Assembly (NCBI GenBank): GCA_946185535.1
Contig: CAMHJX010000011.1
Span: 1 to 64,000, forward strand
Direction of reading: 5' to 3'
Length of the DNA: 64,000 nucleotides
DNA from: an uncultured Bacteroidales bacterium
Lineage (GTDB): Bacteria > Bacteroidota > Bacteroidia > Bacteroidales > F082
Below, piece by piece: positions 35,604 to 45,321 of this stretch; the stretch's first letter is position 1; every line of letters begins with the position of its first letter. The position numbers and the translations under genes are program-made. The notes under the pieces were generated by a model that was not told where the DNA came from, ran no database searches, and was given only the letters and a program-made list of their open reading frames with translations.

Positions 35604-37259
35604 ATGAAGAAGAAATGGAGTGTTTTGGCAGTGCTGCTTGTCCTGATTGTGGGCATGGTACTGCTGTATGTTTTTGGCCCAGTGGCTGGTACGATGCCGC
35701 TGTGGATGTCGGTTTTGCCGCCTTTGGTAGCCATTGTGATGGCCTTATTAATAAAGGAGGTGATTTCATCGCTATTTGTAGGTATCCTGACGGGTACCTT
35801 TCTCATGGCCTTGTATGGAGGAGCCAGCCCAGCATCGGCCTTGGGTGGCGGGCCGCTGCGCGTGGTGGATACTTATGTCGTAGGCTCACTTTTTGATGCT
35901 GATCATGTGACGATTGTCGTTTTCACCATGATGATTGGCGGCATGGTGCGCATCATCACGGCCAACGGTGGCATGCAGGGCGTGGTCAACTGGCTATCGC
36001 GACGGGCACGAGGACCACGCTCGGGTCAGCTGATGACTTTCTTTATGGATCTCTGTATCTTCTTCGATGACTATTCCAACACGCTTGTGGTGGGCAACAC
36101 CATGCGTCCCATTGCCGACAAGCTGAAGGTATCGCGTGAGAAGCTGGCCTATATCGTCGACTCCACCTCAGCGCCTGTGGTGGCGGTGGCTTTTGTCACT
36201 ACATGGATTGGTGCCGAGCTGAGTTATATACAGGATGGCATAAGCGCGATTGGATTAAACGCTTCGGCCTATTCGGTGTTCTTCCATTCTTTGGCTTACA
36301 GTTTCTATCCATTCTTGACTCTCGGTTTTGTGCTGATGATCATTCTCAGCGGCCGCGAATTTGGTCCTATGCTGACAGCAGAACGCAAGGCGCGTCAGAC
36401 TTCGTTGATGGAAATGGAAATGACGAACAACGTGGCCAAACCTGCCCATATCATTGATGCCTTGATTCCGTTGACTGTGCTGATTTTTGGCACCATCATT
36501 GGCCTGATTGCCACAGGTTATGACACCTCGGTGTGGCAGTCAGAGATGGGATTCTTCTCCAAGCTCTCTGCGACTATTGGGGCGGCCAATTCTTACAAAG
36601 CTCTGCTTTGGGCTTCGTTGGCATCGCTGCTCACAGCCATCGTGGTGACCTTGTTGCGTGGCAGCATGGAATTCGGCAAGGTGATGGAGGAGATGGTGGA
36701 GGGCTTCAAATCGATGTTCAATGCGGTGCTGATTTTGACAATGGCTTGGTCCATCGCATTGGTAACCAAAGATATGCATACGGCCGAATTTGTCTCGCAG
36801 TTGTTGGTGCAATGGTCGCTGTCACCCATGGCAGTGCCCGTGCTGACTTTCATCTTGGCCGCCTTGATAGGCTTCTCGACGGGAACTTCCTGGGGCACCA
36901 TGGCCATCCTTTATCCCTTGATTTTGCCATCATCTTGGCTGTTATGTCAGGAACAGGGTTTGTCGGTGGAGGCCAGTATGCCTTTGTTCTACAATGTGGT
37001 GGCTTCGGTGCTGGCGGGTTCCGTCATGGGCGACCACTGCAGCCCGATTTCCGACACTACCATCATGAGCAGCTTGGCATCGAGTTGCAATCACTTGCAG
37101 CATGTGAGGACGCAAATGCCATACGCCCTTACTGTAGGTGGCGTGGCGCTGCTGTTGGGCGTTTTGCCTACGGCATTGGGGCTGCCATCTTGGGTGGCCT
37201 TTTTGATGGCTTCCGCTGTTCTGTGGATTGTAGTGCGTTTTGTTGGGAAAAAAGTCTAA
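35604..37259 (+). CDS. NhaC-family Na+/H+ antiporter or related transporter
   Basis: 551 residues from the ATG at 35604; the frame continues upstream to a TTG but a -7 box (TATTTTTG, 35578-35585) makes the ATG more likely. About 11-13 membrane helices. Conserved stretches DSTSAPVVAVAFVTTWIGAEL, GFSTGTSWGTMAILYPLILP and GDHCSPISDTTIMSS are hallmarks of the NhaC/ArsB-like antiporter family. Substrate may be Na+ or an organic anion. It would fit with a Na+-type V-ATPase, but that link is inference. Confidence 0.88.
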   Translation: MKKKWSVLAVLLVLIVGMVLLYVFGPVAGTMPLWMSVLPPLVAIVMALLIKEVISSLFVGILTGTFLMALYGGASPASALGGGPLRVVDTYVVGSLFDADHVTIVVFTMMIGGMVRIITANGGMQGVVNWLSRRARGPRSGQLMTFFMDLCIFFDDYSNTLVVGNTMRPIADKLKVSREKLAYIVDSTSAPVVAVAFVTTWIGAELSYIQDGISAIGLNASAYSVFFHSLAYSFYPFLTLGFVLMIILSGREFGPMLTAERKARQTSLMEMEMTNNVAKPAHIIDALIPLTVLIFGTIIGLIATGYDTSVWQSEMGFFSKLSATIGAANSYKALLWASLASLLTAIVVTLLRGSMEFGKVMEEMVEGFKSMFNAVLILTMAWSIALVTKDMHTAEFVSQLLVQWSLSPMAVPVLTFILAALIGFSTGTSWGTMAILYPLILPSSWLLCQEQGLSVEASMPLFYNVVASVLAGSVMGDHCSPISDTTIMSSLASSCNHLQHVRTQMPYALTVGGVALLLGVLPTALGLPSWVAFLMASAVLWIVVRFVGKKV

Positions 37260-37286
37260 CATATAGTAAAAACATTTTTTGCTAAG

Positions 37287-39293
37287 ATGAAACATCTTGT
37301 TATCATAGGGTATTTATTCGTGCTGGCGATGATGTTTGCCTGTCAACCATCTAAGGAGGTTTTTGAGCCTATTGAAACTCCATCCCCCGAATTGTCTGCT
37401 ATTGATAGTCTGATGTGGCACCATCCCGACAGTGCTTTCTCCCAATTATTGAAATTTGTGATTACCCCTCGGGCCGTCAACCTTGACAAATTCAACAGGC
37501 ATTATTGCCAGATGTTGATTTCGGAGCTTCTGTATAAAAATGATTGTAAGCAAAGTAACCGTTCGAATTTGTCGAAAGCCGTGTTTTATTTCGATTCGTT
37601 GTGTGGTAGAGACGCGGCATCTCACGTCAACACAAACTACTTTTTTTTGGATGCCCGCGTACACTATATCAATGGCGTAGGTTATTACGAGAATGATAGT
37701 CTGGTGGAGGCTTGCCGGGAATACCTGAAAGCTTTAGAAGTGATGGAAGGACATTTTGAGGTGAAGAAACTGACGGGGAATAAGGCGAAGTTTATGACAT
37801 TTACCTTCAACCGCATAGGAGAACTTTTTTCTGAACAATTTATGATGGATCCTGCAATTGAGTGTTATGAGAATGCATTAATCTTTTGCAGAATAGAACC
37901 AACTTCGCCTGAATGTGTTTCCAATACACTTTACCGTATAGGAAAGCAATATGACAAAAAGAACGATATACTAAACGCAAGATTGTATTTTGAACAAGCG
38001 ATGGAAGGAATGAAGAGTCATGACAATCTGCTCTATAGAGATATGGTATCAAGTAAGGCCTTATGTGACTATCAGTTTGGGATTGGAATAGAACAAGTTA
38101 TGGGCGAGTTGAGAAAAGAAGTTGCACAAGCTAAAACAGAAGAGGAACAACTAAATCGTTTTTTGACCATTGGTGCTATCTATAATGGAATGGGAATCTA
38201 TGATTCAGCTTTATTCTATTTTATTCCCGTTTTTCAGAATGAAACGAACATAGTATCCAAAACCCGTGCAGCAGAGATTATGCGTGTAATATATGACAGC
38301 ATTGGAAATAGAGAAAAAGCTGATGAATGTGTGCGTTTTTTGGCAGAACATAAGAAATCGGAAGGAGAAACCAAAGCCTTGGTTTCAGAACTTGAGGACT
38401 TGTACAAAACTTATATATATCAGAAACAAGAGATTAATGCTAAGAAAGCACGAGAGAAGATTATCCAGAAAATCAGTGGTGTTTTTGTACCCGTTGTTAT
38501 TGGGATAGCTTTGTCTATTTTCATTGTGGTGAAAATGAGAAGCAAGAAATTATTGAAAAAGCAGTGCGTTGAAGCTGACCGTATGCTTGGAAAGGTAGAA
38601 CAACAATATATGGAAGAGCTGGAACGACTGCAAACGGAAGCTGAACAATGTTTGGAGGAGGTCAAAAAGAAGCACCAATTGAAGGTGGAAGAGATGGCGA
38701 GAAGACATGAGAGGGAGTTGAGGAACCAGCAAGCCCAGTCGGAGAAAGAGATAGAGCAAACGCGAAAACAGCATGAGTTTGAGTTGGAGATGGGAAGGAA
38801 GGCTCACGATGAAGAAAAGAAATCTTTGTTGTTTTGTTTGAAAAACAAGGAGGACGAAGTGAAGTCTTTGGAGGAGGAGCAGGAGCATCGTCAATTGATG
38901 GAAGGGTTTCATGAGAAGGACTTTTTCAACGAAAAAGTTTGTCGTGATATTGTTGATAGTATTTGTGGCCTTCCTCTTTCTGCGAGAAGTAGGTACGGTG
39001 ACTATTATTACTTAGCACTTGACGAGACGACTAGTGTTTTGTTGGGAGAGGCCGTAGCCAAACATTTTCCCGAATTTAGGACACAGTTGGCAGTTATGTT
39101 TCCCAAGATTAATCCTAAAGATCTCCAGATGTGTTACCTCTATTTGCTTCGTTTGAACAATCAACAGATTGCTATATTGCAACAACGCCATAATTCAACC
39201 CTTTACAGACATGTCGAGCTTATGCAAAAAGCCATTAAGGCCGATATTCCTCTGCCTGAGTTTGTCAGAATATTGGCCTATAATCATGCTTAA
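37287..39293 (+). CDS. TPR sensor with membrane helix, coiled coil and degenerate HTH
   Basis: 668 residues. Lipoprotein-like signal (FACQ, Cys19), then helical TPR-like repeats about 70-380 (ACREYLKALEVMEG, AIECYENALIFC), one membrane helix about 395-415, a long charged coiled coil about 420-540, and a C-terminal domain in which KDLQMCYLYLLRLNNQQIAI then LYRHVELMQKAIK resembles a LuxR-type helix-turn-helix. This plan is common in Bacteroidota one-protein regulators whose sensing part is periplasmic. It starts 27 bp after the antiporter but begins a new group with the genes at 39470-42434. Confidence 0.8.
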   Translation: MKHLVIIGYLFVLAMMFACQPSKEVFEPIETPSPELSAIDSLMWHHPDSAFSQLLKFVITPRAVNLDKFNRHYCQMLISELLYKNDCKQSNRSNLSKAVFYFDSLCGRDAASHVNTNYFFLDARVHYINGVGYYENDSLVEACREYLKALEVMEGHFEVKKLTGNKAKFMTFTFNRIGELFSEQFMMDPAIECYENALIFCRIEPTSPECVSNTLYRIGKQYDKKNDILNARLYFEQAMEGMKSHDNLLYRDMVSSKALCDYQFGIGIEQVMGELRKEVAQAKTEEEQLNRFLTIGAIYNGMGIYDSALFYFIPVFQNETNIVSKTRAAEIMRVIYDSIGNREKADECVRFLAEHKKSEGETKALVSELEDLYKTYIYQKQEINAKKAREKIIQKISGVFVPVVIGIALSIFIVVKMRSKKLLKKQCVEADRMLGKVEQQYMEELERLQTEAEQCLEEVKKKHQLKVEEMARRHERELRNQQAQSEKEIEQTRKQHEFELEMGRKAHDEEKKSLLFCLKNKEDEVKSLEEEQEHRQLMEGFHEKDFFNEKVCRDIVDSICGLPLSARSRYGDYYYLALDETTSVLLGEAVAKHFPEFRTQLAVMFPKINPKDLQMCYLYLLRLNNQQIAILQQRHNSTLYRHVELMQKAIKADIPLPEFVRILAYNHA

Positions 39294-39433
39294 AGTGTTA
39301 AGATTAACTTTTTTTTGTCTCTCTATGACCCTTAATTAGTTTATAATAAATTGATTATCAATTTATATGTAGCATTTCAAAAGATGCAAACAAAATGCAA
39401 ACGGTTTGAATCTGTCGGCATTTATTTGATTCC

Positions 39434-39441
39434 TAATTTTG
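39434..39441 (+). promoter_or_regulatory. -7 box of the DUF3244-like gene
   Basis: TAATTTTG, 28 bp before the ATG at 39470. TTTG at 39405 is at an over-long spacing of 25 bases, so only the -7 box is convincing. Confidence 0.4.
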
Positions 39442-39469
39442 CCACCGTGACTTTTAAACAATAATACAA

Positions 39470-39856
39470 ATGAAAAAAACAATGCCATTAGTTCTGATGC
39501 TCTGCTTCGTTCTTTCGGGAGCATTATGCCACGCCAGCGGCGCGGCCGGAAGGAAAATGAAAGAAGACGGAATACCGATTGACATTAAAGAGAGTACAGG
39601 TTCGCTAAGTGGATTGGACAAAAGCGGTTCCATTCATCCTTCAATTGATGACAATGTACTTACTATAGTATTTTATGAAAATATCGGAGAAGTTTATGCA
39701 GAGGTGACCACAAGCACAAACCTTCCTGTAGACGCAACATTAACAATTACGCCCAACGGCATCCAATTCTACCTCCCTATTGCGGGTGACTACATCATCA
39801 ACTTCACTCTTCCTAATGGGGATGAGTATTACGGTGAATTTACTGTAACGGATTAG
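39470..39856 (+). CDS. DUF3244-like small exported protein
   Basis: 128 residues. Signal peptide about 1-23 (CHASGA), then a single beta-sandwich ending TLPNGDEYYGEFTVTD. Size, export signal and pattern match DUF3244, small periplasmic proteins of Bacteroidales commonly next to TPR-type regulators. Function unknown. Likely regulated by the gene upstream. Confidence 0.7.
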   Translation: MKKTMPLVLMLCFVLSGALCHASGAAGRKMKEDGIPIDIKESTGSLSGLDKSGSIHPSIDDNVLTIVFYENIGEVYAEVTTSTNLPVDATLTITPNGIQFYLPIAGDYIINFTLPNGDEYYGEFTVTD

Positions 39857-39900
39857 TATTAAATATAAAACAAAACACGAAACTTTTAAAAATCAAAAAA

Positions 39901-40902
39901 ATGAAGAAAATTTACATATTATTAGGAGTCTTAGCTCTAGCAGTGTTATCAGCGGTTATTATCGCGTGCACGAAAGAAAAAGAAACGAAATTCGCACAAA
40001 CAAATAGTGAAATGGTAACTGTTACAAAGGAGGATGATATAAGTACCTATTTGGAACAATTCAAAGAAAAAATGCAGTCCGCATTGAAAGGTGATGAGAC
40101 ACTCTCAATGGAAGATGCCCGTTGGCATCTTGAGGCTGTTCTTAACTATACGTACGGTGATGCAGGACACATGATTACTGACATACAGCGTGACACATTT
40201 TGCTACGAATTTCATACAAATGAAAATGAGGTGACCCTTGCACAACTCAATGAAGTGTTTTATGTCTTTTCTAAAAATGTTGAAGAGGCATTTGCCTCAT
40301 GTGATTTGCCAGAGAAAAGTATTCTTGTCATTCAAACCAAGATCAAGAATGATAGTAAAGTTGGAAACACTACAGTGCAAATGGTAACAAGTATAAGAGG
40401 ACTGATAGAGCCTGTTTGGCCACCTGTTTTCGGTGAAACCGACTATTGGTATGAAAACGAATATTCGGGCAAATGTGGAGCATACGCTGGCGAATGTATC
40501 GGAAGAGGGGCCACGACTGAGCTTACAAGAATGGCGAACTACAGAATACCTCAATATGGTTGCGGAACTGGTTATCGCTCATATCTATATGATATTGATG
40601 AGTATTGGGTTGGTCCAGGTTTAATAGACCCATTTCTTGATGACGAAAATAGTCCATGCGGCTCTAAACTTTACGAACGTCATACAGATGACGGATGTAT
40701 TCCTCCTGATGAAATGAATTATTATCTCAGCAAAAGCATGGAAATTATTCACCATTATACACCCATTGATAAAATACCGATTTCTTGTGAGTATGACTGG
40801 GATGAAATTTTGGGATATGATGAAAACAGAAGCGGAGAATGTCATTACATTAAGTTTATGTATGGTACATTCGAATGTGTCCCAGATACATCCATTCGAT
40901 AA
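39901..40902 (+). CDS. Cys-rich lipoprotein of unknown function
   Basis: 333 residues. Lipobox IIAC (Cys23) then TKEKETK. N-terminal helical region about 40-130; the C-terminal half has many Cys (KCGAYAGECIGRG, YGCGTGYRS, SPCGSKLYERHTDDGCIPP), which may form disulfides in the periplasm. No family recognised. Overlaps nothing; 11 bp before the next start. Confidence 0.75.
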   Translation: MKKIYILLGVLALAVLSAVIIACTKEKETKFAQTNSEMVTVTKEDDISTYLEQFKEKMQSALKGDETLSMEDARWHLEAVLNYTYGDAGHMITDIQRDTFCYEFHTNENEVTLAQLNEVFYVFSKNVEEAFASCDLPEKSILVIQTKIKNDSKVGNTTVQMVTSIRGLIEPVWPPVFGETDYWYENEYSGKCGAYAGECIGRGATTELTRMANYRIPQYGCGTGYRSYLYDIDEYWVGPGLIDPFLDDENSPCGSKLYERHTDDGCIPPDEMNYYLSKSMEIIHHYTPIDKIPISCEYDWDEILGYDENRSGECHYIKFMYGTFECVPDTSIR

Positions 40903-40913
40903 TAACATTTAGA

Positions 40914-42434
40914 ATGATTAAGAAACTCATTCTTTTTTCCTCCCTTTTCTTGAGTGGATTATATTTGTCTGCTCAAGAAAAGGGTTTTCTTTCCATTATG
41001 GAAGATGCACAAGGCAGGTCTATGAAACCTTCCGACATAGTGGAAACTTCTGATGGCGGTTTCCTGATATCCACCTTTGAGAACGAAGGAATGTCATCGA
41101 AGATTATCAAGATTGACAACGAAGGCATTTTCGTGAATGAAATCGACTTCTCAATGCAAGATACTACTGTCAAATTAACTAACATCTTTCCGTTGAACAA
41201 TGAAGATTGTTACAAGGTAGTTGGCGTATGCATTCCTGAAAACAATGATTATGCAGCCATCATCACTATATGGATTGATAGCAATTTGACTATTTTGGAT
41301 AGTTGTATTGAAACGATATCATTTTCGGACCAAGCATTATACTCGTTTCGCTTTTTAAACCAAAACAATAGTGTTGTTTCTGCTTTGATATTCAAAACTT
41401 TAGGCCAACAAGGAGAGACTTATTTATCACGGCTTTCTGAAGAGGGGAGAGTTGTTCGGTATCAGGAATGCAACTCTGATTCAATACTATTTATGGATAA
41501 TCTTTTTAATATACGAAGCAATCCCAATCATTTTGGCATGTATGCAAGAACTAGTGGCTCAAGTTTGGCAATGTCTGGTGTGCATGTTTTTGATAGTTCT
41601 TTAAGGATTGTAAGAAGCCGATACTTTAACCGTTGGCATACGGAAGGGAGTACTGTTTTCTCAGCTACAATGAATGCCATTGAATGTATGATGGCACCAT
41701 TGCCAGATGGGAATTATGCAATATCAACAAAATTGGATTCACAGGAGATTTATACAAATGGCAATCTGATATGGGAAGATAGATCTGTAATACTTTTAAA
41801 AGCAGACCCTGATTTCAATCTGCTTCAAGACAGCATTATTATAGAATATAAAAATGACTCAATAGAAATCCCTGCTGTTTTTAGGTCTGTAGATTATAAT
41901 AACGATGGGTATCTGTATCAATGCAGTAATGGTAATGTGGTTTACCCAAATATGTCGTATAGACCGGGGTTGCATCTGATTGTTACTAAAACTGACATAG
42001 ATTTGAACATTGTTTGGCAGAAAAGGTATTTGAAAGGAGGAACTGCGTTTTTAGGATATACCTCATTAGCCACTTCAGACGGAGGCTATATTGTAACAGG
42101 AACACATTATGATATGACAGGTAACTATTGTTATGACGTGTTTGTCCTCAAAATCAATCCTGACGGAAGCGTAGGAACTGACGAAATTAGCGTTGAGGAT
42201 GTCCGTCCTTATACTTTCATTCCAAATCCTGCACACGACCATGTTAGTTTTCAATACTCCAATGATGTAAATCCTGCTCAAATTGAGGTTTATGACTTGC
42301 AAGGCAGATTGTTGCATAAACAGTGCAATGACTTGGAACAACTCCAGCTGCAAAGCCTCACAGTCGGCCAATATCTGATTAATATAACTATGAAAGATGG
42401 GAGATTGTATACTGATAAAGTTGTGAAGGAATAA
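40914..42434 (+). CDS. Secreted protein with T9SS type A sorting domain
   Basis: 506 residues from the ATG at 40914. Signal peptide about 1-20 (YLSAQ). The middle is beta-propeller-like with repeated strands (ISTFENEGMSSKIIKIDNEG; SDGGYIVTGTHYD). The last 75 residues, IPNPAHDHVSFQYS ... IEVYDLQGRLLHK ... LTVGQYLINITMKDG ... KVVKE, form a type IX secretion C-terminal sorting domain, so the protein should cross the outer membrane by T9SS. Downstream partner of the lipoprotein gene. Confidence 0.88.
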   Translation: MIKKLILFSSLFLSGLYLSAQEKGFLSIMEDAQGRSMKPSDIVETSDGGFLISTFENEGMSSKIIKIDNEGIFVNEIDFSMQDTTVKLTNIFPLNNEDCYKVVGVCIPENNDYAAIITIWIDSNLTILDSCIETISFSDQALYSFRFLNQNNSVVSALIFKTLGQQGETYLSRLSEEGRVVRYQECNSDSILFMDNLFNIRSNPNHFGMYARTSGSSLAMSGVHVFDSSLRIVRSRYFNRWHTEGSTVFSATMNAIECMMAPLPDGNYAISTKLDSQEIYTNGNLIWEDRSVILLKADPDFNLLQDSIIIEYKNDSIEIPAVFRSVDYNNDGYLYQCSNGNVVYPNMSYRPGLHLIVTKTDIDLNIVWQKRYLKGGTAFLGYTSLATSDGGYIVTGTHYDMTGNYCYDVFVLKINPDGSVGTDEISVEDVRPYTFIPNPAHDHVSFQYSNDVNPAQIEVYDLQGRLLHKQCNDLEQLQLQSLTVGQYLINITMKDGRLYTDKVVKE

Positions 42435-42593
42435 TTTTCAGTTGTTTCTAGATGGGAAAAAATATGTTCAGTCACCGTGTTTTATACCAAAACAATTAAT
42501 GTATAACCATCGACCTTTAGAAGGTCACTTTACTCCCCTTTTGATAGCCTTTTTGGTTTTAGTCTTGATTTTGAGGCTGGTGAGAAAGAGAGT

Positions 42594-44222
42594 TTAAAGA
42601 ATAAAAAAAACCACCTCAAATGAGATGAAGTTTTTGATCATAAGTGTCCAACGCTTTGGCATGACTCGCTTTACCATATGTTTGTTCACGGAAACACCTT
42701 CTTTGTCTTCTAATCTGATGAAATACAATCCGACAGGCAAAGCCAGTGTCGTTTGCTTGTCGATGTCACGGTTGAGCATCTGTTGACCAAGGGCGTTCGT
42801 GACGCTGAGTTTTCCTGTGCCTTCAACAATGACGTCACCTTCGGAGTGGTTGTGATAGGTTGAAAGTATGGGTATTGTGTTTTCAGCCACGTTGTCATAG
42901 GTTCTGTACAGCGTGACATCATCAATGTTCAGCATGAACTGGTTAGAGTAGTTGAAGTGGACGATGGCGACATAGATGTCCTGACCTTGGTAGGCTCTGA
43001 GGTCTACATCATAGTAATGCCATGCGCCGGCCGTTTTTGCGGTCATGTCGGTTTCCCACACGATGGTGAAGTCATCGGCGTTGGTGTTGCCTTCTGTCGA
43101 GACGGCCACGCCGAAGTGCTCGGCAGGATGTGTAACGTCTTGTGCGCAAGCGATGAAAGAAATCTCTTCGCAATCAAGTTTGTAAGGGCTAACCAAAAAG
43201 TTTCTGGGATGCAGAGTGATTCCGTTGAAGTCATCATACGATGCCGAGGTCACGCTAAACGGATTTTCGTTGTTGCCCCAGTTTTGGCGCATCTCCCAGT
43301 TGTATCCGTCACCGTCGCCGTCGATGGTGGTCCACTGCATGATGCCGTCGTTGAAATCGAAGAAGATGTCGCCCTCAGGTGGTGTGGGAGGCGTGGGAGT
43401 GTAGTTGCCCAAGGCATAGATGCCGATGAGGTTGGGGCTCCTGTCCACATCGCCGAAGAAACAGATGGAACCATCGCATTCGCCAATGAAAGCGCCGCCC
43501 GCGCTGCTTGCCGCTCCCCAGCCAGGGGTCACGGAGAAGTCGAAGATGTAGTTGGGCTCCATGCTGTCGGCTTCAATGTTGTAGTCGAACACATGGGCAG
43601 TGAAGCCTTCCACGGCAAACAAATAGAGGTGGGTTGTGCCATCCTCATCGGTGAAATGGCCAGTGCCATGCACCGTATGTCCACCGAGGTTGTGTGCTGT
43701 CGCGGTCCTAATAATGCTGCCGTTGCGGTCGACAAGCTTGAGGTCGAGATGAAGGTTAGGACTGCTGCCCGTGGCTCTCTCGCCGACCCAAAAGGCGTCG
43801 TAAACGGGATCGTAGGTGCAAATGCCCAGCTCGCTTAAAGTTGTGTTAATCTGCCCGACAAGAGTCTTGTTGCGAAGGTCGTAACACCAAATTGTGCTGG
43901 AATGGGCATCGCAGCCATAGACATACTGTCCGTCATAGGTCATGTCGCGCATGTAGTTATCGGAGTTTTCGATTCCAGGAACGTCGAATTCTTCAATGAG
44001 GTTGCCATTAAGGTCGTATTTGTAGAACATCGACAACACCGTCGACGACTTGCACCAAGCACTGGTGTAGATGTACTCACCGTCGTAGACCACGCCATGT
44101 TGGCGTCCAGTGGAGCATGAGAAAGAGTTCACGAAATCCCACATGTCGCGTGGCGCTTGAGCTTGGATGGCACTGGGCATTGCAAAAGCCAGAGCCAAGA
44201 AAAGGAATAAATGTTTTCTCAT
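42594..44222 (-). CDS. T9SS-sorted surface protein with choice-of-anchor J domain, apparent stop loss
   Basis: 542 residues. Signal peptide about 1-22 (IQAQ); a six-bladed-propeller-like region about 25-280; a cleaved-adhesin/choice-of-anchor J domain about 290-450 (FFDFNDGIMQWTTIDGDGDG ... FMLNIDDVTLYR); a T9SS sorting domain about 455-520 (KLSVTNALGQQML, LPVGLYFIRLED, NKHMVK). Normally the protein stops right after KHMVK. Here the frame goes on for 26 hydrophobic and basic residues through the terminator hairpin, so a stop codon was probably lost. Confidence 0.85.
   Translation of the reverse strand: MRKHLFLFLALAFAMPSAIQAQAPRDMWDFVNSFSCSTGRQHGVVYDGEYIYTSAWCKSSTVLSMFYKYDLNGNLIEEFDVPGIENSDNYMRDMTYDGQYVYGCDAHSSTIWCYDLRNKTLVGQINTTLSELGICTYDPVYDAFWVGERATGSSPNLHLDLKLVDRNGSIIRTATAHNLGGHTVHGTGHFTDEDGTTHLYLFAVEGFTAHVFDYNIEADSMEPNYIFDFSVTPGWGAASSAGGAFIGECDGSICFFGDVDRSPNLIGIYALGNYTPTPPTPPEGDIFFDFNDGIMQWTTIDGDGDGYNWEMRQNWGNNENPFSVTSASYDDFNGITLHPRNFLVSPYKLDCEEISFIACAQDVTHPAEHFGVAVSTEGNTNADDFTIVWETDMTAKTAGAWHYYDVDLRAYQGQDIYVAIVHFNYSNQFMLNIDDVTLYRTYDNVAENTIPILSTYHNHSEGDVIVEGTGKLSVTNALGQQMLNRDIDKQTTLALPVGLYFIRLEDKEGVSVNKHMVKRVMPKRWTLMIKNFISFEVVFFIL
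42603..42627 (-). terminator. Terminator inside the 3' end of the T9SS gene
   Basis: On the minus strand CATCTCA-TT-TGAGGTG followed by eight T. It lies within the last ten codons of the preceding gene. Confidence 0.7.
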
Positions 44223-44243
44223 AAGTCTATTATTTAGTTTGTA

Positions 44244-45296
44244 TTATTTCAATGGATCGGTGTTGTCGCAACGCTGCCCTTCGTATTGTTGCACCTCGTC
44301 GTATTTATAGACCAACTCGATGCCCACAGTGCGGAACATCTCTTCGGTCTCGGCACCGTCGTGGTAGCGGCGCTCGCACACCACGCGCATGATGCCGCAG
44401 TTGATAATGAGCATGGCGCAGGTACGGCAAGGGGTCATGCGGCAATATAAAGTGCTGCCATCCAAGGCGATGCCACGACGGGCAGCCTGGCAGATGGCGT
44501 TTTGCTCTGCATGGACTGTGCGCACACAATGCTGGGTGACCGAGCCGTCCTCATGAATGGTCTTGCGGAAGAGGTGGCCTACATCGTCGCAGTGTGGCAG
44601 TCCGCGCGGCGAGCCCACATAGCCCGTCACTAAGATTTGTTTGTCCTTCACGATGACGCAGCCACTGCGGCCACGATTGCAGGTGGCGCGTTCGCTGACG
44701 GTGTCGGCCAGGTTGAGGAAATAGTCGTCCCACGAAGGACGCACATGAAGTTGAGTCAGTACCTTCTCCACTTGCTGGTGCAGTTGTGGGATGGAACCGT
44801 CGTTCATGAACACGAAGTCGGCCTCCTTGATGCAAGCGCCGAGGTTCTGCTTGTTGGGGTCGGTGGCTGTCATCTCACGCTCTTCGTTGGCCACAAAGGT
44901 ATCGAAGTCGATGTGGTCGGTCTCCGAGCCGCGCAGGTAGATGCGGTCGTAGCGGATCTTACGGTCGGCGTCGACGGCGAAGAGATAGAACTCGCCCTTT
45001 TCGCGCAGCGAGTGGATTTCGCCTGGGGTACGGACGCTTTCGATGACCGCGTTCTTGCCTTCGGTTTTGGCGCGCTCGAAGAGTTGGTCGGTGATATAGC
45101 TGGGGCAGTGCGAGGCGCGAAGGTCGTTGCCCACCATGGTGAGCGTGTCGCGGTTCACCTCAAGGCCGCGGCGTTGGCATTCTTCTGTGATGTAGGCTCG
45201 TACTGAGTAGTGCACGAAGCCTTTCTCTTTGACGAGGTAGTCGACGATGGTGCCTTTGCCCGCACCTAGGGTGCCTGTGATTCCTATGATGATCAT
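44244..45296 (-). CDS. Fusion of P-loop nucleotide kinase-like domain and dCMP deaminase
   Basis: 350 residues. N-terminal domain 1-180: P-loop GTLGAGKGT (8-16), typical of dephospho-CoA-kinase/deoxynucleotide-kinase folds. C-terminal domain 186-340: zinc deaminase with His262-Ala-Glu264 (VHAEQNAI) and Pro289-Cys290-Arg-Thr-Cys293 (MTPCRTCAML), and the CNRGRSGCVIVKDK stretch of deoxycytidylate deaminases. It may supply dUMP for thymidylate. The same two-domain order is found in anti-phage deaminases (AvcD type), which are longer; a defence role is possible but not shown. 48-bp tandem hairpins lie upstream. Confidence 0.85.
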   Translation of the reverse strand: MIIIGITGTLGAGKGTIVDYLVKEKGFVHYSVRAYITEECQRRGLEVNRDTLTMVGNDLRASHCPSYITDQLFERAKTEGKNAVIESVRTPGEIHSLREKGEFYLFAVDADRKIRYDRIYLRGSETDHIDFDTFVANEEREMTATDPNKQNLGACIKEADFVFMNDGSIPQLHQQVEKVLTQLHVRPSWDDYFLNLADTVSERATCNRGRSGCVIVKDKQILVTGYVGSPRGLPHCDDVGHLFRKTIHEDGSVTQHCVRTVHAEQNAICQAARRGIALDGSTLYCRMTPCRTCAMLIINCGIMRVVCERRYHDGAETEEMFRTVGIELVYKYDEVQQYEGQRCDNTDPLK

Positions 45297-45321
45297 GGTG
45301 TATGGTGTTTGTCTGTGTATG

